This document shows positions 51,142 to 60,784 of a DNA stretch of 64,000 nt, piece after piece (position 1 is the first letter of the stretch; each line of letters starts with the position of its first letter). This stretch comes from Frankineae bacterium MT45 (GTDB taxonomy: Bacteria > Actinomycetota > Actinomycetes > Mycobacteriales > Jatrophihabitantaceae), in the NCBI GenBank assembly GCA_900100325.1, contig LT629697.1:1583423-1647422 (forward strand), read 5' to 3'. The position numbers and the translations under genes are program-made. The notes under the pieces are model-generated. The model worked only from the letters and a program-made list of their open reading frames with translations, was not told where the DNA came from and did no database searches.

Positions 51142-53931
51142 TCAGTCGCCGACGTAGAAGTTGCCCACTGGGTCGGTCATTGCACAGAACGTCGGTGAGG
51201 GACAGGAGAGCGCCGACGTGTACGGCTCTGACGTCACAACGCTGTAGGTGACCCAGTCGATGCCGTTGAAGCTGTGTACGCCCCCGTCGTAGTCGACTGC
51301 AGCACAGAATGTCGAGGAGGCGCAGGAGACCGACTGGAATCCGATGCTCCCGTCGCTTGTCACTTGCTCGGGTTGGCTCCACGACGCACCGTCGAACCTC
51401 ATAGCGTTGCCGTCTTGATCGACCGCCATGCAGAACGTAGCCGACTTGCAGGAAATCCCGGTCAAGTTGCTCTGAGTTATGTACTTGCGCGCGGACCACC
51501 CCGCGCCGTTGTACGTAGAGACGTCTCCGGAAATCGAGTTCGCGGAGACACAGAATGACGACGAGACGCAGGAGACCACCTGTCCGGCAACGGTTGAATC
51601 CCCGGCCGTCCATATCGAACCGTTGAAGATTCGAACCTGAAGCTGGACCGAATCGGTCGCCATGCAGAACGTCCGGGACACGCACGACACGCTCGGGTAA
51701 CCGACGGAGCCGACCTTCACCGGAGCGCTCCATGAAGCACCGTCGTACACCGTTGACTCGGCGGACGTTTGATAGGGCGCTGTGATGGCGAGGCAGAAGG
51801 TCGGGGATGCGCAGGACACCGAGTAGAGGCCATCGGTGGTCGGTGCCTGGATCGGACCGCTGAGCTGCCCGTTGGACCAGGTACGTACTGAGTTCGTGTG
51901 GTCGACGATCATGCAGAAATTCGTCGTCGGGCACGACATGCCCAACACGTTCCATGGCGCGCCGGTGTTCCACGGGAGGAATTCTGAGCCGGCGTAACGC
52001 GTCAAGCTCCCCGAAGCATTCGCGACGAGGCAGGCGGTCGGCGCCCCACACGAGACGAGCGTGGTAGCAAAGATGCGTGACGAGCCGGTGTCGGCCCAGG
52101 ACGTTCCGTCGAAGAGGAATGAGTCAGACGAGAGCTGTCCGGCACCGACGAAGTCGACCGCGAGGCAGAAGCTGACGCTCGTGCAGGAGACGTCGACCAA
52201 CTGGTAGTCCGGGCGGATATTGCTCTCGACGTGGACCGGCGTGCCCCAACGGGTGTTCTTGTAGGTGATGGCGTTGCCCGCGTCGTCGACGGCGGCGCAG
52301 AAGAGGCCGGTGGTGCAAGAGACGGCGTTGAAGCTGTGGGTGCCGTCGATGTTCTTCAGCGTGCTCCATGTCGTGCCGTTGAAGATTGTCGCGTCGCCGG
52401 TGTCGTCGACCGCCGCGCAGAAGCTGTCGCTGGAACAGGAGACCGAGGTGAAGCTCTTGGTATCCGAGAGCACCGTCGGGGTCGACCAGGTGCCGCTGTC
52501 GAACGTGACGACGCCTCCGTAGTAGTCCACTGCCTGACAGAAGGTGGTCGTCGGGCAGGAGATGCTGCTGAGTGGGTTCTCGGCGTCGATGTTCTGGGCG
52601 CTGCTCCAGCTGGTGCCGTTGTAGGTGAAGGCATTGCCGTAGAAGTCGACCGCGACGCAGAACGTCGTCGACCCACAGGAGACTGCGCTGAGGCCGCCGT
52701 CGTTGGAATCGACTGGAATCGGAGCGGACCAGGTCTCGCCGTTGTCTGTAGTCGTCTCCGCCGACCCCTTGGTGTCGACGCCCACACAGACGGAGGCCGA
52801 GGCGCACGAGAGGTCATTGAAGTTGCCGGAGTACAGCACGCCTGCTGGATGCCAATCGAGCGAGGTAGTGCCGGTGACCTTCGATGGGGCGGCGTATCCG
52901 CCGGCGTTGTGGGGGAAGAGGGCGTAGGAGTAGGTGCCGTTGTGGGTGAGGTTGCTGTCGACGGCGTAGCCGGTGGTGGCTGCGATGTCACCGACGAGGG
53001 TGCCGGCGCTCGGTGAGGCGGGGGCGACGGTGCCCTCGGCGCGGCGGACCATGACCTGGCCGCTGGTGACGCCGGACTGGAGGGCCCAGCCGACCACGAT
53101 CGACGACACGTCGGTGTAGACGATCTTCGCCGCCGCCAATGGCTTCGGGAGTGCCGGCGCCGGGATACGACCAGTTCGCCAGGACCAGAGCGCCCGGCCG
53201 CTTCCGGAGACGACCAGATTGCCATCGTTCTGCAGAGTCAATGTCGCCGCAGAACCAGCGGTGGCCGTGCTCCAGATGGCCCGACCGGCGTTGTAGATAA
53301 CCAGGTTTCCGTCGGCCTGCATGGCAAGCGACGTGCTGGTGCCTGCGGTGCGCGTCGACCACAGCGCCTTGCTGCCGGCGTAGACGACGAAGTTGCCGTC
53401 GGTCTGCATGGTGGCGCGATAGGCGTGGTTGGGGGAGAGGAGTGATCCGCCGCGGGGCAGGGTGTGTCCGGCGGTGAGGGTGGAGGGGACGGGTGGGGCG
53501 ATGGCCCCGGTGCGCCAGGACCACAGCGCCCGTCCGCTGCCGTAGATGACGAGGTTGCCGTCGTTCTGCATGTCGACGCTGCTGGCGGTGCCGGTGGTGT
53601 GGCTGGCCCAGAGCGCTTTCCCGGCCCGGTAGATGACCAGGTTGCCGTCGGTCTGCATGGCCAGGGTGGCGCCGCTGCCGGTGGTGCGGGTGGACCAGAG
53701 GGCTTTGCTGCCTTGGTAGACGACGAAGTTGCCGTCGGTCTGGATGGTGGCCCGGTAGGCACCGTTCGGTGACACGATTGACCCACCGGTCGCCAGAGTC
53801 TGACCGGCCGAGAGGACGCTCGGCGTCACCGCCCCCGCCGAACTAGCCGCCGTCATTCCCAGCACGGCTAGCGTGCAGGAGAGCAACAAAACTAGGGACG
53901 ATCGCGCCCCATGAACGCTCCGACGACGCAT
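51142..53931 (-). CDS. Secreted bulb-lectin protein with 14 SCxxxxFC repeats (paralogue 1)
   Basis: A 929-residue exported protein. Start at ATG 53931 with AAGGA upstream; signal peptide RRRSVHGARSSLVLLLSCTLAVLGMTAASSAGA. Two bulb-type (D-mannose-binding-like) lectin domains follow, each with three QxDGNxVxY sites (QTDGNFVVY, QTDGNLVIY, QNDGNLVIY). Next comes a fibronectin-like segment (KIVYTDVSSIVVGWALQSGVTSGQVMVRRAEG), then 14 repeats of about 45 residues with core SVSCASSTFCAAVDYDG. The paired Cys in each repeat may form disulfides; the repeat length suggests a beta-propeller-like fold. Ends YVGD. Probably binds glycans outside the cell. Confidence 0.88.
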   Translation of the reverse strand: MRRRSVHGARSSLVLLLSCTLAVLGMTAASSAGAVTPSVLSAGQTLATGGSIVSPNGAYRATIQTDGNFVVYQGSKALWSTRTTGSGATLAMQTDGNLVIYRAGKALWASHTTGTASSVDMQNDGNLVIYGSGRALWSWRTGAIAPPVPSTLTAGHTLPRGGSLLSPNHAYRATMQTDGNFVVYAGSKALWSTRTAGTSTSLAMQADGNLVIYNAGRAIWSTATAGSAATLTLQNDGNLVVSGSGRALWSWRTGRIPAPALPKPLAAAKIVYTDVSSIVVGWALQSGVTSGQVMVRRAEGTVAPASPSAGTLVGDIAATTGYAVDSNLTHNGTYSYALFPHNAGGYAAPSKVTGTTSLDWHPAGVLYSGNFNDLSCASASVCVGVDTKGSAETTTDNGETWSAPIPVDSNDGGLSAVSCGSTTFCVAVDFYGNAFTYNGTSWSSAQNIDAENPLSSISCPTTTFCQAVDYYGGVVTFDSGTWSTPTVLSDTKSFTSVSCSSDSFCAAVDDTGDATIFNGTTWSTLKNIDGTHSFNAVSCTTGLFCAAVDDAGNAITYKNTRWGTPVHVESNIRPDYQLVDVSCTSVSFCLAVDFVGAGQLSSDSFLFDGTSWADTGSSRIFATTLVSCGAPTACLVANASGSLTRYAGSEFLPWNTGAPWNVLGMSCPTTNFCMIVDHTNSVRTWSNGQLSGPIQAPTTDGLYSVSCASPTFCLAITAPYQTSAESTVYDGASWSAPVKVGSVGYPSVSCVSRTFCMATDSVQLQVRIFNGSIWTAGDSTVAGQVVSCVSSSFCVSANSISGDVSTYNGAGWSARKYITQSNLTGISCKSATFCMAVDQDGNAMRFDGASWSQPEQVTSDGSIGFQSVSCASSTFCAAVDYDGGVHSFNGIDWVTYSVVTSEPYTSALSCPSPTFCAMTDPVGNFYVGD

Positions 53932-53964
53932 TGAACCATCCTTAGCTTCGAGTCCAGAATGCAG

Positions 53965-53998
53965 TTCGGTGGCCGGCGCACGTGCACCGGCCACCGAA
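53965..53998 (-). terminator. Terminator between the two lectin-repeat genes
   Basis: TTCGGTGGCCGG (53965-53976) and CCGGCCACCGAA (53987-53998) form a 12-bp perfect stem, 12 bp after the stop of the upstream paralogue, so the two paralogues are probably separate transcripts. Confidence 0.7.
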
Positions 53999-54010
53999 AC
54001 GAGCTTGGTG

Positions 54011-56806
54011 CTAGTTGCCGACGTAGAAGTTGCCGGCTTGGTCAGCCATCGCGCAGAACGTCGGCGACGGGCAGGAGATCGCCTCGACGGTCAGGCCGTA
54101 TGACCCGTCCGCGTAGCTGACCCAGTCCGTCCCGTTGAAGCCGTAGACCGCGCCGTTGTCATCGACCGCGGAGCAGAATGTGGTCGACGCGCAGGAGACT
54201 GACTTCAAGCCAATGCTCGCATCGCCGGTCACCTGCACAGTGTCGTCACTCCACACATCGCCGCGGTAGGTGAATGCGGTTCCCTCCTGGTCGACGGCGA
54301 CGCAGAAGATTGTGGATACGCAGGAGATACCGGTGAGGGTCGCCCCGTCGATCTGATTGCCTTCCCACACCCCGTTGACGTAGAAGCCAACGTCACCTGC
54401 GGCCACGGTGGCGCAGAATGTCGACGAGATGCAGGACACCGGGCTCCCGGTGTAGCCCTGCGCGGTCGACCAGCTAGTGCCATTGAAGACCTGGATGTTC
54501 GTATTGTTCGGGCCAGCTGCGAGACAGAAGGAAGTGGAGGCACAGGAGACCGAGTCATCCGAGGTATTTCCGACCGAGATCGGCGTGCTCCACGTGCTGC
54601 CGTTGTAGATAGTCGAAAGCGGGCTGTAAAGAGTTCCCGTGATGGCGAGACAGAAGGTCGCCGACTTGCAGGAGACCGTCGCCAGGCCGTCTGTGACCGG
54701 AGCCGTTGTGGAGCCGGTGAGGTGCCCGTTGACGTATGTGTAGGCGACGTTGGTGTTGTCCACCGCCATGCAGAACGCGGCGGACGGGCAGGAGATGTCC
54801 GATACTCCACGCTGGGTCGCCGACGGCATCCAAGCGCGTCGAGAGGTCGACCACGATGTTCCGTTGTAGCTCGCGGTGTTTCCCTTGTAGTCCGCCGCGA
54901 TGCAGGACGTGGACGTCGCGCACGTGATGGTGGTGGCGCCCGTCAGGGTCGTCGGGCCGGCGTTGGTCCAGGCGGCGCCGTTGTAGGTGAAGACATCACT
55001 CGTGGCATATGGAGTGTTGAAGTCGACCGCGACGCAGAACGTCGAGCTGGTGCAGGAGATGTCGTACAGCTCGTAGTCGGGGCGGGTACTGCCCTCGACG
55101 TCGGTGACCGAACCCCACTGCGAGTTCTTGTAGGTGATGGCGTTGCCGGAGTCGTCGATGGCGACGCAGGTGGCGTTCGTGGTGCAGGAGACGGTGTTGA
55201 TGCGGTGGGTGCCGTCGATGTTCTTCAGCGTGCTCCAGGACGAGCCGTTGAAGATGGTCGCGTCGCCGGTGTCGTCGACCGCAGCACAGAACGTGTCACT
55301 GGCGCAGGAGACCGACTCGAAAGTCTCCGTCGCTCCAAGGACGGCCGGGCTCGACCAGGTGCCGTTGCGCATCGTGACGTAGTTGCCGTTGAAGTCGACG
55401 GCCTGGCAGAAGGTGGTCAGCGGGCAGGAGACCTTGCTGAGCGGGTTGTCGGCGTCGATGTCCTGGGCGTTGATCCAGGTGCTGCCGTTGTAGGTGAAGG
55501 CGTAGCCGTAGAAGTCGACGGCGACGCAGAAGGTGTTAGAGGCGCAGGAGACGGCGACGGCGCCGGCGTTGTGGGTGTCGAAGGGCACCGGGGTGGACCA
55601 GGTGGCACCGTTGTCGGTGGTGGTTGCTGATGATCCCTTGGTGTCGACGCCGAGGCAGAAGGTGGTGTTGATCGGGCAGGAGACGTCGTTGAAGTTGCCG
55701 GGGTAGAGCACCGCGCTCTGGTTCCAGCTCAAGGCGGTGGTGCCGGTGACCTTCGATGGGGCGGCGTAGCCGGTCGCGTTGTGGGGGAAGAGGGCGTAGG
55801 AGTAGGTGCCGTTGTGGGCCACGGTGCTGTCGACAACGTAGCCGGTAGTGGCTGCGATGTCGCCGATGAGGGTGCCTGCGGTCGGGGAGGTGGGGGCGAT
55901 GGTGCCCTCGGCGCGGCGGACCATGACCTGGCCGCTGGTGACGCCGGACTGCAGGGCCCACCCGACGACGATCGACCTCTCTTCGGTGTAGACGATCTTC
56001 GCGATGGCCAGCGGCTTGGCGGTGAGGACTGGCTGGGCGATACGCCCCGTGTGCCAGGACCAGAGCGCCCGGCCGCCGGTGTAGAGGACGAGGTTGCCGT
56101 CGTTCTGCAGGTTCAAGCTGACGGCGGTGCCGGTGGTGCCGGTGGACCAGATGGCCCGTCCGGCGTTGTAGATGACGACGTTGCCATCGGCCTGCACGGT
56201 GAGGCTGGCTGCAGCACCGCTGGTACGGGTCGACCACAGCGCCTTGCTGCCGCCGTAGACGACGAAGTTGCCGTCGGTCTGCATGGTGGCGCGGTAGGCG
56301 TGGTTGGGGGAGAGGAGTGATCCGCCGCGGGGCAGGGTGTGTCCGGCGGTGAGGGTGGAGGGCACCGGGGCGGCGATAGGGCCGGTGCGCCAGGACCAGA
56401 GGGCGCGTCCGCTGCCGTAGATGGCGAGGTTGCCGTCATTCTGCATGTTGACGCTGCTGGCGGTGCCGGTGGTGTGGCTGGCCCAGAGCGCTTTCCCGGC
56501 CCGGTAGATGACCAGGTTTCCGTCGGTCTGCATGGCCAGGGTGGCGCCGCTGCCGGTGGTGCGGGTCGACCAGAGGGCTTTGCTGCCTTGGTAGACGACG
56601 AAGTTGCCGTCGGTCTGGATGGTGGCTCGGTAGGCACCGTTGGGTGACACGATCGACCCACCGGTCGCCAGCGTCTGACCGGCCGAGAGGACGCTCGGCG
56701 TCACCGCCCCCGCCGGACTAGCCGCCGTCATACCTAGGACTGCAGTTGTTAGGCAGACCAGGAGAACGACCAGCGATCGGGCACTGTGAGTGACGTTTCG
56801 AGCCAT
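54011..56806 (-). CDS. Secreted bulb-lectin protein with 14 SCxxxxFC repeats (paralogue 2)
   Basis: A 931-residue paralogue with the same plan: signal peptide (ARNVTHSARSLVVLLVCLTTAVLGMTAASPAGA), two bulb-lectin domains of nearly identical sequence, a fibronectin-like linker, and 14 SCxxxxFC repeats (for example SVSCASDTFCAAVDDTG), ending YVGN. Lectin domains are much better conserved between the two than the repeats, especially in the last 400 residues, so the repeat region evolves faster. ATG start with AAGGAC upstream. A recent tandem duplication is clear. Confidence 0.88.
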   Translation of the reverse strand: MARNVTHSARSLVVLLVCLTTAVLGMTAASPAGAVTPSVLSAGQTLATGGSIVSPNGAYRATIQTDGNFVVYQGSKALWSTRTTGSGATLAMQTDGNLVIYRAGKALWASHTTGTASSVNMQNDGNLAIYGSGRALWSWRTGPIAAPVPSTLTAGHTLPRGGSLLSPNHAYRATMQTDGNFVVYGGSKALWSTRTSGAAASLTVQADGNVVIYNAGRAIWSTGTTGTAVSLNLQNDGNLVLYTGGRALWSWHTGRIAQPVLTAKPLAIAKIVYTEERSIVVGWALQSGVTSGQVMVRRAEGTIAPTSPTAGTLIGDIAATTGYVVDSTVAHNGTYSYALFPHNATGYAAPSKVTGTTALSWNQSAVLYPGNFNDVSCPINTTFCLGVDTKGSSATTTDNGATWSTPVPFDTHNAGAVAVSCASNTFCVAVDFYGYAFTYNGSTWINAQDIDADNPLSKVSCPLTTFCQAVDFNGNYVTMRNGTWSSPAVLGATETFESVSCASDTFCAAVDDTGDATIFNGSSWSTLKNIDGTHRINTVSCTTNATCVAIDDSGNAITYKNSQWGSVTDVEGSTRPDYELYDISCTSSTFCVAVDFNTPYATSDVFTYNGAAWTNAGPTTLTGATTITCATSTSCIAADYKGNTASYNGTSWSTSRRAWMPSATQRGVSDISCPSAAFCMAVDNTNVAYTYVNGHLTGSTTAPVTDGLATVSCKSATFCLAITGTLYSPLSTIYNGSTWSTPISVGNTSDDSVSCASTSFCLAAGPNNTNIQVFNGTSWSTAQGYTGSPVSCISSTFCATVAAGDVGFYVNGVWEGNQIDGATLTGISCVSTIFCVAVDQEGTAFTYRGDVWSDDTVQVTGDASIGLKSVSCASTTFCSAVDDNGAVYGFNGTDWVSYADGSYGLTVEAISCPSPTFCAMADQAGNFYVGN

Positions 56807-56941
56807 AGATGTGAAGTCCTTAAGTAGTTAGGGCTCGGGCACTGTAGCAGGGATTGACGGTCAGCGCTCAAGTTGAAATACCGGCCGGTAGGTAGCGCGA
56901 GGAGCGAGCGATGCGAGCGGTCGCCGCGGCGGCTTCGCCCC

Positions 56942-57220
56942 TTACGGCTTGGCGTGGCGGAGCAGGCGTTCGAGCTGCAGATCGTCGAGTTCGCTCCACC
57001 CCACGAGCGGCTGGCTCACTGCGGCGACCGCGATATCGGTGTCGATGTCTCGGTGCAGTGCCGACACCTCGTCGACGGTCGCGTCCCACTCGGAGGCGGT
57101 GGCCTCCCGCCGTGCCTCCTCGATGACCTGGGCCGCCTGCCGATAGGCGTCCTTCAGCAGGAAGCGCATCGCAGCGACGACGAAGCCAAAGAAGGCGGCG
57201 ACGAGCAGCAGCGTTGTCAT
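56942..57220 (-). CDS. Small membrane-anchored protein of unknown function
   Basis: A 92-residue protein. One membrane helix at the very start (TTLLLVAAFFGFVVAAMRFLL) is followed by a charged, helical tail with EEARREATASEWDATVDEVSALHRDIDTDIAVAAV, which could form a coiled coil. I do not recognise a family. ATG at 57220 is the natural start. It is divergent from the S53 peptidase gene, about 200 bp away. Confidence 0.65.
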   Translation of the reverse strand: MTTLLLVAAFFGFVVAAMRFLLKDAYRQAAQVIEEARREATASEWDATVDEVSALHRDIDTDIAVAAVSQPLVGWSELDDLQLERLLRHAKP

Positions 57221-57421
57221 GGGGGTTGGGGTGTCTCTCTGTATAGGGGCCTGCACCTGCCCATCGGCGTTCCTGGCGCCGACTCAAGGTGGCGTGACGA
57301 AGATCCCGGCTGCGCGGTGGCAGAACCCGTTTCAAGTCGAGGAGTCGCCGCACTGCTGATAATTTGGCTCTGTATCGTTCGCCGACGGACCGGCGAGCAA
57401 ACACGGCAGGAGCCCCCGATC

Positions 57422-60337
57422 TTGTTGCGATTCCTCTCAGCACCGTCCCGCTCGCGGCGGGTGGCCCTGGTTCTCTGCGCCGGCGCTGCCGTGGTCTCGC
57501 TCATCGCGAGTGACTTCGCCTCTTCGCCGAGCAATACCTCAGTCGCCGCTGACGGCGCGGCTACCGCTCCTGCCGTTCAGAGCGTCCCGGCACCGACTAG
57601 CCCAGGTGGCGTGGCGCCTCAGACGACGTCCAAGCCAGCCGCCCAGCCGGTCGCGACCCGCGCAGCGTCGGCGCCCGTGCCGACGCCCGCCCGCAACGCT
57701 GTCGCTCGTGCTTACACCGCTCCGGCCCGCCCGGTAGCGGATGTCCCGACCACGCCGAACTGCGCCCAGCCGGCGCCTGGACGGGCCCGCTGCCTGAGCG
57801 TCAAGGTCGACGCCGCCGCGACCAACGCCCAGCCGGCAAGCATCCCCAATGGTCTCAGCCCGGCCAACCTGGCCTCGGCCTACAACCTCAACTCGACCGG
57901 CGGCGCCGGACGGACGGTCGCCGTCGTCGATGCCTACGACGCGCCGAACATCGAGTCCGACCTCGCGACCTACCGGGCGCAGTACGGCCTGCCCGCCTGC
58001 ACCACGGCCAACGGCTGCTTCAAGAAGGTGAATCAGAACGGCGCGGCCTCACCGCTTCCGGCCGCCGACAGCGGGTGGGGCGCGGAGACGACGCTGGATG
58101 TCGAGATGGTCTCGGCCGTCTGCCCGAATTGCAAGATCCTGCTCGTCGAGGCGAATGATTCCTACCTCAACAACCTTGGTCACGGGGTAAACGCAGCCGT
58201 CAACCTGGGGGCCAAGTTCGTCTCGAACAGCTACGGCGGCGCGGACAGCAACTCTGACGGTTCCTTTGACTCTAGCTACTACAACCACGCGGGCGTGGCG
58301 ATCACGGCCAGCACCGGTGACTCCGGCTACGGCGTCGAGTACCCGGCCAGTTCGCCCTATGTCACGGCCGTGGGCGGCACCACCCTGACGACCGCGAACT
58401 CGGCCCGCGGCTGGGGTGAGTCGGCCTGGTCGTACGCCGGCAGCGGCTGCACGCTCAACGAATCCAAGCCCGCCTTCCAGAACGGCGTCGCCACCGGGTG
58501 CGCCGGCCGTGCGGTCGCCGACGTCGCCGCGGTCGCCAACCCGGCGACCGGAGTTGCCGTGTATTACGGCGGATGGGGCATCTACGGCGGCACCAGCGTG
58601 GCCTCGCCGATCGTTGCTGGCATCTACGCCCTCGCCGGCCAACCAGGCGCCAGCGACTACCCGAGCAGCTACCCGTACAGCCACCCGGCCAGCTTCTACG
58701 ACGTCACGGTCGGTTCCAACGGCAGCTGTGGGGGTAGTCAGCTCTGCACCTCGACCACCGGCTGGGACGGCCCGACCGGCCTCGGCACGCCGAACGGCAC
58801 GGTCGGCCTCGCGACTCCGCTGTCGGCCAGTGTGAGTGTCTCCGGAACGCCGACCGCGGGCCTGCCGACCGATGTCTCCGTCACGCCCACACTGGCCCTC
58901 GGTGACTCGGTGAGCTCGGTCCTCTGGACCTCCGACAGCACCGACTGCGAGTTCACCCCGCCGACGGCCGCGAATACCCAGTTGATCTGCAATGCGGGCG
59001 CCGCCGACACGGTGATCAGCGCGAAGGTCACCGACCGCAACGGCGCCACCGTCACCGCCACCTCCAGCGTCGCCTTCGACCACCCGGCGACCCTGCGAAC
59101 GGTGGACGTGACGATCTCGGCCGCCGGGCAGTCCGGCCCGTCGCAGTCGATCTGCCTCTCCGCCGCGACGGCGCTGCGGGCGACCGTGACCGACGACCAG
59201 ACCGGTGTCCCGGTAAAGGGCATGGCGGTGAGCTTCAGCCAGCAGGTCGGCACTGACGATCCGACCGAACTCGCCTCGGTGCAGCTCTCCAGCGCCGACG
59301 GGACGGTCCAGACCTCTGCCTCGAGCGCCACCGAGCTGACTTACAGCGCCGACGCACGGGCCTCCGGAGCCTTCGCCCCGGCCAGTGTCAGCGTCGACGC
59401 CACCGTCGAGCAGTGTGTCGCCGCGGTCACCTCGTCGCTGAGCAAGGCGGTCGTCAACCCGGGGACCGCGGTGACGGTGAGCGGAGCGGTCACCCGCGAC
59501 GGCGTCGGCGGAAGCGTCCCCCTCCCCGGGGCCTCCGTGCAGATCGTCGCCACGGCCAGCGGTCGCACAACCGTGCTGGGGACTGCGACGAGCGGAGCCT
59601 CCGGCGCCTACAGCGTCAACGTCACGCCCACGTCCAGCTCCACGCTCTCTACCGTGCTCGCAGCGACGGCAGGGTGGTCGGCAGCATCCTCACCGGCCAC
59701 CACCCTCACCCTGAACCCGATCCTCACCCGCATGACCGCCGCGGTCAGCTCGCACGCGGTCGGCTACGGCACCGTCGTGTCGTTCGCCGGGTACGTACAG
59801 CGCTCGGTGGGCGGCATTCTGACCGCGCTTCCGGGGTCGCGGGTCAACATCATCGGCACACCTCCGCGTGCCGCCGCTCGGGTAGTCGCCGCCGCCACCG
59901 TCAACGCGAACGGGGTCTGGTCGGTCGCGTATGTGGGTACGACAACCATGACCCTCACCGCGAGCTACGCCGGTGCAGCCGGCCAGCCGGCCGCGGCCGT
60001 GGCCCTCGGCTCGTTCGTCGTCGGGCACTGGACCACGGCGGCCAAGCTGAATGGGCACGCCGGGGTGCGGGTCGGCGTCGCGAGCGTCTACACGGGGTCG
60101 GTGACGAAGCGCTACGGGAGCCTGGTGCGACCGGCGGCCGGCCTCTCAGTGGCCATCTATGCCCGCAATGCCAAGGGACAGAACGTGTACCTGACGACCG
60201 TCGGCACCTCCGCCAACGGCACCTTCTCCGCACGGCTGACGCTACGCCAGAGCGCCTCGCTCACCGCGGTGGTGCGGGCCAGAACCGGGTACGCCGCCTC
60301 GACGTCACCCCGCCTGGTGATCAGCGTCCGGCGGTAG
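57422..60337 (+). CDS. Secreted S53 (sedolisin) family peptidase with Ig-like C-terminal domains
   Basis: Acid-type serine-carboxyl peptidase, about 971 residues. The signal peptide LLRFLSAPSRSRRVALVLCAGAAVVSLIASDF and a linker are followed by the catalytic domain: GRTVAVVDAYDAPNIESDLATYRAQYGL, WGAETTLDVEMVSAVCPNCKILLVEA (catalytic Glu and Asp), SNSYGG, ITASTGDSGYGVEYPASSPYVTAVGGTTL and GGTSVASPIVAGIYAL (catalytic Ser). Several Ig/Invasin-like domains make up the C-terminal half. No ATG fits; TTG 57422 has AGGAG 10 nt upstream, and the frame reaches back to 56873 without homology. No activation propeptide of the usual Pro-kumamolisin length is seen. Confidence 0.85.
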   Translation: MLRFLSAPSRSRRVALVLCAGAAVVSLIASDFASSPSNTSVAADGAATAPAVQSVPAPTSPGGVAPQTTSKPAAQPVATRAASAPVPTPARNAVARAYTAPARPVADVPTTPNCAQPAPGRARCLSVKVDAAATNAQPASIPNGLSPANLASAYNLNSTGGAGRTVAVVDAYDAPNIESDLATYRAQYGLPACTTANGCFKKVNQNGAASPLPAADSGWGAETTLDVEMVSAVCPNCKILLVEANDSYLNNLGHGVNAAVNLGAKFVSNSYGGADSNSDGSFDSSYYNHAGVAITASTGDSGYGVEYPASSPYVTAVGGTTLTTANSARGWGESAWSYAGSGCTLNESKPAFQNGVATGCAGRAVADVAAVANPATGVAVYYGGWGIYGGTSVASPIVAGIYALAGQPGASDYPSSYPYSHPASFYDVTVGSNGSCGGSQLCTSTTGWDGPTGLGTPNGTVGLATPLSASVSVSGTPTAGLPTDVSVTPTLALGDSVSSVLWTSDSTDCEFTPPTAANTQLICNAGAADTVISAKVTDRNGATVTATSSVAFDHPATLRTVDVTISAAGQSGPSQSICLSAATALRATVTDDQTGVPVKGMAVSFSQQVGTDDPTELASVQLSSADGTVQTSASSATELTYSADARASGAFAPASVSVDATVEQCVAAVTSSLSKAVVNPGTAVTVSGAVTRDGVGGSVPLPGASVQIVATASGRTTVLGTATSGASGAYSVNVTPTSSSTLSTVLAATAGWSAASSPATTLTLNPILTRMTAAVSSHAVGYGTVVSFAGYVQRSVGGILTALPGSRVNIIGTPPRAAARVVAAATVNANGVWSVAYVGTTTMTLTASYAGAAGQPAAAVALGSFVVGHWTTAAKLNGHAGVRVGVASVYTGSVTKRYGSLVRPAAGLSVAIYARNAKGQNVYLTTVGTSANGTFSARLTLRQSASLTAVVRARTGYAASTSPRLVISVRR

Positions 60338-60340
60338 CTG

Positions 60341-60703
60341 CTAGCTCCCCCCGGGCTCGCGGCGGACGCTGAGCCGGGGCACGCCACCCAGCCCGAGGTT
60401 GTAGCGGACGTCCGCCGAGTATTTGGCCAGCTCGTCCCACAGGGCGGCATGGGCCGGCCACGGGATGGGATTCTCGCCGTCGAGCCAACTATCACCGAAG
60501 GTGATCCAGACCAGCGTCCACTCCGCGGCGATCTCCCAGCGTCCGTTGCTCCACTCGATGAGGTTGCGCCGGATCTGGTACGCGGCCTGCGGGGCGTCGG
60601 CGAAGGTCTCGACCGTGTGCACCCGCCAGAGCCGGAAGTCCAGGGCCATCAGAGCGAGTTCGAGGTCATTGAGCACGGCCGGGTTCACCAGCACCGTGGC
60701 CAT
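60341..60703 (-). CDS. Small protein of unknown function
   Basis: A 120-residue protein (ATG at 60703; a longer form from a GTG or TTG near 60733-60748 is possible). ATVLVNPAVLNDLELALMALDFRLWRVHTVETFADAPQAAYQIRRNLIEWSNGRWEIAAEWTLVWITFGDSWLDGENPIPWPAHAALWDELAKYSADVRYNLGL is soluble, rich in Trp and Asp/Glu. No family recognised. It is the last gene of a minus-strand group with a membrane protein, lipoprotein and KAP NTPase, 4 bp from the convergent peptidase gene. Confidence 0.65.
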   Translation of the reverse strand: MATVLVNPAVLNDLELALMALDFRLWRVHTVETFADAPQAAYQIRRNLIEWSNGRWEIAAEWTLVWITFGDSWLDGENPIPWPAHAALWDELAKYSADVRYNLGLGGVPRLSVRREPGGS

Positions 60704-60784
60704 GTTCTCGAAGCCCTGATCTCGTCTGCGCACCCCTTGATTCTCCAACGGGAGCCACGGCCAGTCACGACCGCGTCTGATTCC

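Noticed and set aside
51142..56806. Long DNA direct repeats as a possible mobile element or assembly artefact
   Set aside because: Similarity follows domain borders, both reading frames are intact and diverged in the repeat part; a gene duplication explains it.
56873..57421. 183-codon upstream extension of the S53 peptidase frame
   Set aside because: Overlaps the small divergent membrane protein and shows no homology-like pattern; the signal peptide starts after 57422.
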